Positions 17,707 through 24,853 of a stretch of 64,000 nt of DNA are shown piece by piece. The notes under the pieces were generated by a model. It did not search any database. It was given only the letters and a program-made list of their open reading frames with translations, and was not told the origin of the DNA. The position numbers were made by a program, and so were the translations under genes. The DNA comes from Streptomyces tendae. GTDB taxonomy: Bacteria > Actinomycetota > Actinomycetes > Streptomycetales > Streptomycetaceae. The DNA is taken from NCBI RefSeq assembly GCF_014650435.1, contig NZ_BMUY01000016.1:62001-126000 (forward strand), read 5' to 3'. The first letter of the stretch is position 1. Every line of letters starts with the position of its first letter.

Positions 17707-18685
17707 TGTATTGACCCGCAGGGTTGTTGACGCGACTGATGGGTGGCCGGCCATCCAGCGCGGTGTGGCACCGGTGGTAGTTGTAGGTATGGAGGAAGTC
17801 GGCCAGAGCCTCGGTGCGTTCGACGTTGCTGGAGTACGGGCGCACGTACGCCCATTCGTCGAGCAGGGTGCGGTTCAGGCGCTCGACCTTGCCATTTGTC
17901 TGCGGGCGATAAGGCCGCGTGCGTTTATGGATGATCCCCGCGGCATCGAGCGTCTGGGCGAACAGTTGGGATCTGTAGCAGGAGCCGTTGTCGGTGAGGA
18001 CGCGCTCGACGGTGATGCCGTGCGCGGAGAAGAAGGCGTTCGCTCGCTCCCAGAAGGAGGCCGCCGTCTCCTTTCGTTCGTTGGTCAGGACCTCGCTGTA
18101 GGCGAGCCGGGAGTGATCGTCGATGGCGGTGTGGACGAAGCTGTAGCCGATCACGGGGCTGCCGCCCCTGCGTGCGTCGGTCGTGGCCTGCCGGTTGGGG
18201 GCGGCCTGCTGGCGGGGCATGATCCGGTGGCCGCCGCCGTCGGGGATGTTGCCGAGTTTTTTGATGTCGACGTGGACCAGTTCACCGGGATGCTCGCGTT
18301 CGTAGCGGCGGATGACCTGGCCGGTTGGCCGGTCCATCCATCGCAGTCGGTTCAGGCCATGGCGGGTCAGGACGCGGTGGACCGTCGAGGCGGGCATGGC
18401 CAGGATCGGTCCGATGCGCGCAGGGCCGAGCTTGCGCTCGCGCCGCAGCTCGCAGATCCGTGTCTCAACGTCGGCGGGGGTGCGGTGCGGTGTCGACAGG
18501 GGGTGACTGGAACGGTCATACAAGCCTGCGTCGCCCTCGGCTTGCCAGCGCCGGACCCACTTGTGAGCGGTGGTGCGGGAGATGCCCATCTCGTCGGCGA
18601 CGTGGGCGACGGGCCTGCCCGCGCGGACTCGCTCGATCAAGAGGCGTCTGCCATGGACGGTCAACCGTGCATTGGGATGGGACAC
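17387..18685 (-). CDS. IS481-family transposase, reading through into the host gene
   Basis: From the GTG at 18685 (MSHPNARLTVHGRRLLIERV), the protein has an N-terminal helix-turn-helix (GRPVAHVADEMGISRTTAHK) and a DDE integrase core: HVDIKKLGNIPDGGGHR, AIDDHSRLAY, TDNGSCYRSQLFAQ and KRTRPYRPQTNGKVERLNRT. The transposase proper ends at about 17706 (RVNNPAGQYS); it has no stop of its own there and continues about 105 codons through the integrase remnant in antisense, to 17387. The core residues look intact. Confidence 0.85.
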   Translation of the reverse strand: MSHPNARLTVHGRRLLIERVRAGRPVAHVADEMGISRTTAHKWVRRWQAEGDAGLYDRSSHPLSTPHRTPADVETRICELRRERKLGPARIGPILAMPASTVHRVLTRHGLNRLRWMDRPTGQVIRRYEREHPGELVHVDIKKLGNIPDGGGHRIMPRQQAAPNRQATTDARRGGSPVIGYSFVHTAIDDHSRLAYSEVLTNERKETAASFWERANAFFSAHGITVERVLTDNGSCYRSQLFAQTLDAAGIIHKRTRPYRPQTNGKVERLNRTLLDEWAYVRPYSSNVERTEALADFLHTYNYHRCHTALDGRPPISRVNNPAGQYSCGSRERRQRRERAVRGAAGGWRRHVLRRPGSRPRSGARTGGRGGLAVLPGGPGRAIGRRGWWLCSCCRGSQCAPAAEWRPVRERVRRVRRAVAARCRRRGSRLRR

Positions 18686-18715
18686 ATGCACCTCTGCAGC
18701 ATCTCTTGGGACGCA
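17707..18715 (-). mobile_element. IS481-family insertion sequence in integrase remnant
   Basis: The left end is well placed at about 17707 (TGTATTGACCCGCAGGGTTG), directly where the integrase reading stops. I found no matching inverted repeat on the right; the IS sequence fades somewhere before the alcohol-dehydrogenase terminator at 18721, so the right end may be truncated. The right boundary given is approximate. Confidence 0.65.
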
Positions 18716-18720
18716 AAAGG

Positions 18721-18760
18721 CGAGGCCAGAGCCCGTACTGTGCCGTGGGCTCTGGCCTCG
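18721..18760. terminator. Terminator of the alcohol dehydrogenase gene
   Basis: A perfect 14-bp stem, CGAGGCCAGAGCCC (18721-18734) and GGGCTCTGGCCTCG (18747-18760), 10 bp after the stop of the leftward dehydrogenase gene. Its symmetry allows function from both sides. Confidence 0.8.
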
Positions 18761-18770
18761 CGGAGGTCGC

Positions 18771-19814
18771 CTACTTGTCGAGGTCGGACATGTCCAGCAC
18801 GAACCGGTAGTGGACATCGCCAGCAGCAAGACGGTCCAGAGCGGTTTCGATCTCGCTCGAAGGCAGGGTTTCTACGTCGGCCGTGATGCCGTGCTCGGCG
18901 CAGAACTCGAGCATCTCCACGGTCTGCCGCAGCCCTGCCGTGCCGGAGGAGGTGAGCTTCTTGCGGCCCGCTCCCAGTTCCCAGAGCTTCGGCCCGGCCA
19001 TCAGGGGGTTTCCGAGGACGCACAGGGTCCCGTCCAGGCCCAGCATGCCGATGAGAGGTGAGAGCTCATGGTCGGCCGAGATGGTGTCGAGGATGAAGTC
19101 GAAGCGGCCCCGGGCGGCGGCGACCTGTGCCTCGTCGGTGGTCACGAGCAGTGCGCTGGCCCCCAGGCTCCGAGCGTCCTGCTCCTTGGCCGTGCTGCGG
19201 CTGAGGACGGTGACCTCGGCTCCCAGCGCGGCGGCGAGCTTGACCGCGATGTGGCCGAGCCCGCCGAGCCCGGCGACGGCTACCCGGCTGCCGGGGCCGA
19301 CGCCGGCGGCCCGCAGCGGCTCCCAGACGCTGACGCCGGCGCACAGGAGCGGCGCCGCGGAGGCCGGGTCGAGCGCGTCGGGCAGGTGGAAGGCGAACTT
19401 CTCGCGCAGGACGTACTCGCGGCTGTAGGCGCCCTTGGTCTGGGTGCCGTCGATGCGGTCGGTGCCACCGTAGGTGGTGGTCGGGCGGTTGTAGCAGTAG
19501 TTCTCCTGCCCGGCCTCGCACATGGCGCATTCGCCGCACGAGTCGATGATCGTGCCGATGGCGACCCGATCGCCCACGGCGAAGCCGGTGACGGCCTGGC
19601 CGACGGCGACGACGACGCCGGTGGCTTCGTGGCCGGGGATGAGGTCCTTCTCGCCGAGCATCCCGTGAATGCGGTGCAGGTCGCTGTGGCAGACGCCGCA
19701 GTAGTCGATCCGCACGGCGATGTCATCCGAGCGCAGATCACGCCGCTCAAAGGTGACGCGGGTCAGTGCGTTGCTGGTCGGGTCAAGGCTCTGCCAGCCG
19801 GTCGTGGTCCTCAT
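18771..19814 (-). CDS. Zinc-dependent alcohol dehydrogenase
   Basis: A 347-residue medium-chain dehydrogenase. The catalytic-zinc Cys is in DYCGVCHSDLHRIHG and the His in PGHEATGVV; the structural-zinc Cys cluster is CGECAMCEAGQENYC. The cofactor loop is VAGLGGLGHIAVKLA. The overall pattern is closest to the cinnamyl-alcohol/YahK-type NADP-dependent aldehyde reductases. It is divergent from a TetR gene, with a shared inverted repeat between them, so it is probably repressed by that regulator and induced by a reactive aldehyde or alcohol. Confidence 0.92.
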   Translation of the reverse strand: MRTTTGWQSLDPTSNALTRVTFERRDLRSDDIAVRIDYCGVCHSDLHRIHGMLGEKDLIPGHEATGVVVAVGQAVTGFAVGDRVAIGTIIDSCGECAMCEAGQENYCYNRPTTTYGGTDRIDGTQTKGAYSREYVLREKFAFHLPDALDPASAAPLLCAGVSVWEPLRAAGVGPGSRVAVAGLGGLGHIAVKLAAALGAEVTVLSRSTAKEQDARSLGASALLVTTDEAQVAAARGRFDFILDTISADHELSPLIGMLGLDGTLCVLGNPLMAGPKLWELGAGRKKLTSSGTAGLRQTVEMLEFCAEHGITADVETLPSSEIETALDRLAAGDVHYRFVLDMSDLDK

Positions 19815-19833
19815 GAGCAGGTCCTCCTCGTCG

Positions 19834-19883
19834 AAACGGAATCTACATTCACTTTAACATGAGGCGGAATGGTGATTCCGTTT
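19834..19883. promoter_or_regulatory. Paired operator between dehydrogenase and TetR genes
   Basis: AAACGGAATC (19834-19843) and its exact complement GATTCCGTTT (19874-19883) flank an AT-richer stretch in the 85-bp divergent gap. An extra CGGAAT lies between the arms. This is a good candidate for TetR binding that blocks both promoters. Confidence 0.65.
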
Positions 19884-19899
19884 TAAGTACACTGGGCCG

Positions 19900-20478
19900 A
19901 TGAGCCCACGACCCAGCCCTTCGGTCACCCCGCGCACCCCACGCCGGGACGCACTGCGCAACGATGCGATCGTCGTCAACGCCGCCCGTGCGGTCTTCGC
20001 CGAGCAGGGACCGCAGGCGAGTATGGAGGCCATTGCCGCCCGTGCCGGTCTGGGCGTTGGCACGATCTACCGGCGGTTCGCGGGCAAGGATGCTCTCCTT
20101 GATGCCATCGCGCGGCTCTTCGTCGAGGAAATGGACCGGGCCGCAGCGACCGCACTTGAAGATCCCGACCCCGCCGCCGGTCTTGAGTGGTTTCTGGACT
20201 TCGTGGGGACCTTCAACGCGGAGAAGCGCCGTTACGCGGCCTCCCTGACGGACCGCGTTCCCAGTGACGACGACGTGAGCGCACGGACCGCGGACCGCGT
20301 CCGGCAGCTGACACAGAATGCAGTCGAGTCGGGGTATTTGACGCAGGATGCGACAGGAGACGACATCAAGGCCCTCATCGTGGCCATACGCGGGGTCGTC
20401 GCCACTTCACCCGAGGGAGACGACGGCCCCTGGCGTCGTTTCGTCCGCATCTATCTTGCGGGCCTCCGCGCCGACTGA
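19900..20478 (+). CDS. TetR-family repressor
   Basis: A 192-residue protein. The helix-turn-helix is at about residues 27-65 (VVNAARAVFAEQGPQASMEA, then IAARAGLGVGTIYRRFAGKD), the standard TetR N-terminus. The C-terminal ligand domain includes FVGTFNAEKRRYAASL. Its length is typical. It is divergent from the zinc alcohol dehydrogenase and very likely regulates that gene and itself through the inverted repeat between them. Confidence 0.92.
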   Translation: MSPRPSPSVTPRTPRRDALRNDAIVVNAARAVFAEQGPQASMEAIAARAGLGVGTIYRRFAGKDALLDAIARLFVEEMDRAAATALEDPDPAAGLEWFLDFVGTFNAEKRRYAASLTDRVPSDDDVSARTADRVRQLTQNAVESGYLTQDATGDDIKALIVAIRGVVATSPEGDDGPWRRFVRIYLAGLRAD

Positions 20479-20484
20479 CAGTGA

Positions 20485-20707
20485 GGATGTGACGTGGTGA
20501 CGCTGCGGGCGGGTCTGACCCTCCGACTGACTGACGTCTCGACTGTCCTGTTTGGGATTTGTCGGCTCGCCGGGGCGTCACCACGCACGCGGCCGGACGG
20601 GCGTTTGTGACTTTATAGGAGCTTGGTCCAGAAGCCCCGTCACTGTCTTGTCCACCCGCCCGACCGGCGCGTGCCGCCCTCGGAACGGACACGCCACAAG
20701 GACGGAC
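20485..20707 (+). ncRNA. Candidate IS110 bridge-RNA region (5' non-coding end)
   Basis: The non-coding stretch of about 220 bp upstream of the IS110-type transposase. In IS110-group elements the left end encodes a structured bridge RNA that pairs with target and donor DNA (established for IS621). I assign it only by location; exact ends and loops were not derived. ATAGGAGC occurs here (about 20616) and again after the transposase stop (about 21799), a possible shared core-flanking sequence. Confidence 0.4.
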
Positions 20708-21793
20708 ATGACCAGCATGACGCACGACGGCCCGCAGATCACCGGCGGTGTCGACACCCACGGCCTGACCCACCACGCGGCCGTGATCGACCAGATCGGC
20801 CGGCACCTGGCCGACCAGGAGTTCCCCGCCACCATCCGCGGATACCGGGACCTGCTGGACTGGATGCGCACGCACGGCACGCTGGTCGCGGTCGGGGCGG
20901 AGGGCACCGGCGCCTACGGAGCCGAGCTCGCCCGGGTGCTCACCGCCGCGGGGGTCACCGTCATCGATGTCGACCGCCCCCACCGCAAGACGCGGCGGAT
21001 GAAGGGCAAGTCCGACCCGATCGACGCCTACGCCGCCGCGATGGCCGTGCTGTCCGGCCGGGCCACCGGCATCCCCAAGAGCCGGGACGGCGTGGTCGAG
21101 GCGGTGCGGGTGCTGCGGACCGCCCGACGCAGTGCCGTCAAGGCCCGCACCCAGGCGATGAACCAGATCCGCGGCCTGCTCGTGGCGGCCCCCGCGATGC
21201 TGCGCGAGCAGGTCACGGGCCTGGAACGCGCCGTGCTGATACGGACCCTGGCACGGCTGCGGCCCGGCGACGACCTGTCCCGTCCGCCGGCGGCGACCCG
21301 GGCCGCGCTTCGGCGGCTCGCCCGCCGCCACCAGGCCCTGGACGAGGAGATCACCGAGCTGGACGCCGAGATCGGCCCGCTGGTCAAGCAGGCCGCCCCA
21401 GCGCTGCTGGAGCTGTTCGGCGTCGGTTCTGAGACCGCCGGACAACTGCTGGCCACGGCCGGGGACAACCCGGAACGGATGCGGTCCGAGGGCGCGTTCG
21501 CGCACCTGGCCGGCGTCACGCCGATCCCAGCCTCCTCCGGCCGCACCCACCGCCACCGCCTCAACCGCGGCGGCGACCGGGCCGCGAACAACGCCCTGCA
21601 CACCATCGTGCTCACCCGCATGCGCTTCGACGAACGCACCCGCGCCTACGTCGAACGCCGCACCAAGGAAGGGCTGAACAAGAAGGACATCATGCGCTGC
21701 CTCAAGCGACTCGTCGCGCGCGAGGTCTATCGCGCCCTGACCAGCACACCAACCGAACGAACCACTCAAACCGACCTGACTCCAGCAGCTTGA
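20708..21793 (+). CDS. IS110-family transposase (DEDD recombinase)
   Basis: A 361-residue protein from the ATG at 20708. The N-terminal DEDD RuvC-like domain shows D16 (GGVDTHGLTHH), E65 (GAEGTGAYG), and D103 with D106 (KSDPIDAYAAA). The C-terminal Transposase_20 part shows LLELFGVGSETAGQLLATAG and the conserved FAHLAGVTPIPASSGRTHRH with its Ser. All key residues look present, so it may be functional. Non-coding DNA on the left side places it in the IS110 rather than the IS1111 subgroup, if my boundary reading is right. Confidence 0.9.
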   Translation: MTSMTHDGPQITGGVDTHGLTHHAAVIDQIGRHLADQEFPATIRGYRDLLDWMRTHGTLVAVGAEGTGAYGAELARVLTAAGVTVIDVDRPHRKTRRMKGKSDPIDAYAAAMAVLSGRATGIPKSRDGVVEAVRVLRTARRSAVKARTQAMNQIRGLLVAAPAMLREQVTGLERAVLIRTLARLRPGDDLSRPPAATRAALRRLARRHQALDEEITELDAEIGPLVKQAAPALLELFGVGSETAGQLLATAGDNPERMRSEGAFAHLAGVTPIPASSGRTHRHRLNRGGDRAANNALHTIVLTRMRFDERTRAYVERRTKEGLNKKDIMRCLKRLVAREVYRALTSTPTERTTQTDLTPAA

Positions 21794-21976
21794 CAGCCAT
21801 AGGAGCATCCCTGCCGCACGGCCCTATGGGCACTACCTCAATATCTCGACCGAAGCTCTCGTTCTCAACGTCGCGCGCCATGACGCCGGTAGATCGGGAG
21901 CGGTTCCATGGCAATCCCACTTCTGAGCTGCGTCAGCGGCGCCCTTCCCTGTCAACAACGCTCGTGGTCAAAACAT

Positions 21977-22630
21977 CTAGCGGAGACGGGCCAGCAAGTG
22001 GGCGTCCAGGAAGCCCCGCTCGGAGGCCGGGTCGTGGAGCAGCCGCGCGAATGTGACGAACCCGGCCCCGGCCAGCAACTCGGCGAAGCGGTCCGCCGAC
22101 CAGCTATAGGCGGGTGTCACCTTGTGGTCGAAGCGGACCGGCTCGGGCGCGTCGGTCCCGAAGAACGAGACCAGGAGAAGGCCCCCCGGCGCCAGGACAC
22201 GCGCCTGCTCGGCGAGCAGCGCAGGTAGTTCCCCAGGAGGGGTATGGATCATCGAGTAGTGGGCCAGCACGCCACCGAGCGCGCCGTCCTCAACTGGGAG
22301 TGCCTCCATCCGGGCCTCATCGAACTTCAGCGCCGGATGGGCCCGCCGGGCGTGGTCGACCATGGCCGGGGAGAGGTCGAGCCCGAAGGCATCGAGCCCC
22401 AGGTCGTGCAGCATGGCCGTCAGATGTCCGGGCCCGCAGCCGACATCGGCCACCCGCGAATTCCCCGTTCCACGCACCAGCTCGGCGAAGGTGCCGATCA
22501 TGTTCCGCGCGAACGGCTGCGTCTCCAGTCGATTAGCGAACATCGACGCATATAACTCGACGACCCCGTCATAGGCCGCCCTGGTCTCGTCCTGGTGCTT
22601 CGCCACGGGAAGGAAGTTAACACCCCCCAT
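21977..22630 (-). CDS. SAM-dependent methyltransferase
   Basis: About 217 residues from the ATG at 22630. Motif I is VADVGCGPGHLTAMLHDLG, followed by the acidic residue in FGLDLSPAMVDHARR; motif VLAPGGLLLVSFFG is also typical of class I methyltransferases of the Methyltransf_11/25 type. The substrate is unknown. It lies between the IS110 element and a remnant of an integrase, with no clear operon partner. Confidence 0.88.
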   Translation of the reverse strand: MGGVNFLPVAKHQDETRAAYDGVVELYASMFANRLETQPFARNMIGTFAELVRGTGNSRVADVGCGPGHLTAMLHDLGLDAFGLDLSPAMVDHARRAHPALKFDEARMEALPVEDGALGGVLAHYSMIHTPPGELPALLAEQARVLAPGGLLLVSFFGTDAPEPVRFDHKVTPAYSWSADRFAELLAGAGFVTFARLLHDPASERGFLDAHLLARLR

Positions 22631-22661
22631 TCTCAACTGTTCTCCGGCCCCGTGCCGAATC

Positions 22662-22745
22662 CCGCGCCGTCGTATCGGACTCGCTCGGCTACCAGGACAA
22701 GGCCATCACCCGGTGGCGCGACAAGCCGCTGGCGACCACAGTCAG
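22662..22745 (+). pseudogene. Short integrase C-terminal remnant
   Basis: The stretch RAVVSDSLGYQDKAITRWRD resembles the end of the tyrosine-recombinase family broken at 16448-17706 (there VVADALGYHS), continuing past the point where that copy is cut. The two overlap at LGY, so they are not simply two halves of one gene. Only about 25 codons are recognisable. Confidence 0.4.
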
Positions 22746-23060
22746 TCACCAGCTGGCTGGACTCCCGTCGGGCCGCTCCTCGGCGGTCTCATGGACGGCG
22801 GTGGCCGTCAGGGCGAGGACGGCTGCGGCGATCAGGGAGAACAGTGACCAGCGCATCCAGGAGTTCCAGCAGGTCACTTGGCCCTGGTCGAGTCCGGTGA
22901 AGCCCTTCGCGCAGTCGTACTCGCGGGTGCCCTTGGTGCCGTGCCCGGTCGCCCGGCGCATCCACTGCTCGGGACGCACCTTGTTGATCATTTTGCGGGC
23001 CTCCCACTGTCGGCCCGCCCCATCGGTGACCTGGTACGTCGCGGCGATGAAAAGGAGCAT
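22746..23060 (-). pseudogene. IS701/IS4-type transposase remnant with internal deletion
   Basis: Reading leftward: YQVTDGAGRQWEARKMINKV, then RRATGHGTKGTREYD, then directly KGFTGLDQGQVT and WNSWMRWSLFSLIAAAVLAL. In the IS701-like DDE transposases I know, the GHGTKGTRxYDW block is followed by about 100 residues before the KGLxGLDxxQV block and the hydrophobic C-terminal helix. Here the two are fused, so the middle of the gene is deleted, and the N-terminus is missing. The final helix alone could be mistaken for a membrane protein. 23061-23342 holds nothing I can read. Confidence 0.55.
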
Positions 23061-23342
23061 CGCGTGACGAACAACGACAGCACCGCCGACGCGGTCGGCG
23101 TAGTCGAGCGGGCGGCAGGTGAGGACGGCATGGCCAGCAGTATGCACACCGTCCGCGCCCCCACCGCAGGTGGCCGTATCCGAGCGCCTTGCATCGTCGC
23201 AGGACTCCGGTCCGGCCCTGGCTGGCTGCGGGTCCGGGCGAAGGTTCTGGATCTGTCACCGGAGGGATGTCGAAGTAGTGCCTGCCCTGGCCTCCCGACG
23301 AACTGCTTGTGCAGGTCCAGTTGCTCGTCCGCCCTCCTCGGT

Positions 23343-24743
23343 TCAGCGGCGCCCGGTACGGCGGCCGAGCCAGCCGGGCCATCGCGGCCGGCGCCGTACG
23401 GGAGGGGGCGGTGAGGAGGGTTGTGGAGGCTGGGCCGGCTTCGGCGGAACAACGGGCATTGGCGGCACGGTAGGGGGTTCCGTGGCCTCGGCGGCCGTCG
23501 CGTCCTGAGCTGCACGTTCAGTGGGGGTGCCGGGTCCGTCCCTGTGGGTGTGCGGCTTCGACGGGTGCTTTTCGCAGGAGGCGGCTGGACCAGGCTGGGC
23601 ACTCGGTGCCGCGGTTGCTTCGAGGGCTGACTGTGGCACCGGCGGCGTTGGCGGTTCGGGCTGCACCGGCCGTGGGGGCAGTGCGGGGCCGGCAGGCGGG
23701 GCGTCGGCTACTCCTGCTCCTGGCCCTGCTTGCGGAGTCGCTGGTTGCTCCTGCGTGTCCGCCGGCGAGCGTGCCGGGACGTGGCGGGTCGGCGGGGCGG
23801 GAAAGGACTGTGTGGTGCCGTCCGTGTCCCAGCGGGCCACCTGCCACGGCTCTTTGATCCACAGCTGGAGTTCGATCCGGCCTTCGACCTCTTCGGGCCG
23901 GGGGAAGAGGGTCCAGTAGCCGTAGCCGAGGAACTGGCCCGATCGGGTGGTGGCACCGATCCAGTCTGCGTTGGGGCTGCGCAGGGTCACCTGCAGCGGC
24001 AGGTGGCGGCCGCCGACGAGGACGGGGTGGCGGGCGACGTATTTGACCACGTAGCTGCGGCCGGCCTTGCCGTCGACGGCGGCCGCGGTCGACACGGGTC
24101 CCCACACAGCGTGCGGGATCGGTGCTGTGGTGCCGTCGATGAGGTCCTGAGCGAGCTGGTGGGCGTCGGCGCGGCCGCGGCAGAACTCGGGCCAGTCGAT
24201 GTTCCGGCGGCCGCCGGGTGCGGTGGCGGCGAACTCGGCGACCGCGTCGGGGTCCTGGCCGAAGGCCTCCAGGAGTCGGACGATGCGCCGCGCTGAGGCG
24301 ATTGCCTGCCCCGCCTCCTTGCTGGTCTTCGCTTGTCCTCCTCGCGACGGGCTCTGTCCGGACCGTGGGCCCGGGACGTTCTTGCCGGCGCCGCGCGTAC
24401 CGGGTCGCTCGAGCGGCGGACAGAGCAGCCGCCACTGCCCGGCCTTGCGGACCACTGTGCTGGCGGAGGACTCCACGAGTTCCTTGCCGCGACGCTCCAG
24501 GTCGTAGGCGCAGCGCGGGCCGTGCTGCTTGCCGGGGTTCTTGACGTAGTGCGAGGAGGTGGAGTCCGGGTCGTCGGCGTTGCCGTGTCGGACGTGGACG
24601 TCGATGCCGCATTCCCAGCACGTGAGCGGCTTCGCGTAGGGAGGGTGCGGTTGGACATCGATCGCGGACCGGTCGTACCGGTCGCCCCGCGCGTCCCTCA
24701 CGTAGGGGATGCGCACCCCGCGCTTCTTTTCCGGCTTCGTCAC
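23343..24743 (-). CDS. Unknown protein with N-terminal Cys/His motif
   Basis: A 466-residue protein from the GTG at 24743 (VTKPEKKRGVRIPYVRD), preceded by a GGGGG run. Near the start, LTCWECGIDVHVRHG, then SSHYVKNPGKQHGPRCAYD, is a C-x2-C ... H ... H-x3-C pattern resembling the zinc ribbon at the front of CoiA-like proteins. The central part (SYVVKYVARHPVLVGGRHLP, QFLGYGYWTLFP, ELQLWIKEPWQVARWD) looks beta-rich. The last 150 residues are Pro/Ala-rich, ending basic. It is the second gene after 24854-26647 on the same strand. Function not recognised. Confidence 0.6.
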   Translation of the reverse strand: MTKPEKKRGVRIPYVRDARGDRYDRSAIDVQPHPPYAKPLTCWECGIDVHVRHGNADDPDSTSSHYVKNPGKQHGPRCAYDLERRGKELVESSASTVVRKAGQWRLLCPPLERPGTRGAGKNVPGPRSGQSPSRGGQAKTSKEAGQAIASARRIVRLLEAFGQDPDAVAEFAATAPGGRRNIDWPEFCRGRADAHQLAQDLIDGTTAPIPHAVWGPVSTAAAVDGKAGRSYVVKYVARHPVLVGGRHLPLQVTLRSPNADWIGATTRSGQFLGYGYWTLFPRPEEVEGRIELQLWIKEPWQVARWDTDGTTQSFPAPPTRHVPARSPADTQEQPATPQAGPGAGVADAPPAGPALPPRPVQPEPPTPPVPQSALEATAAPSAQPGPAASCEKHPSKPHTHRDGPGTPTERAAQDATAAEATEPPTVPPMPVVPPKPAQPPQPSSPPPPVRRRPRWPGWLGRRTGRR

Positions 24744-24853
24744 TACGCCCCCTGCCCTGGACCTGCCGTCGATCTTGCCGTGACATCTGCTGCTGTGGCC
24801 AGGCCGGTCAGGGGCTCGGCCGGCCCCTGGTGACGCCGTGAGCTGGACGGGCG

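Noticed and set aside
20375..21808. Minus-strand open frame over the IS110 transposase
   Set aside because: Shadow; the DEDD transposase is on the plus strand.
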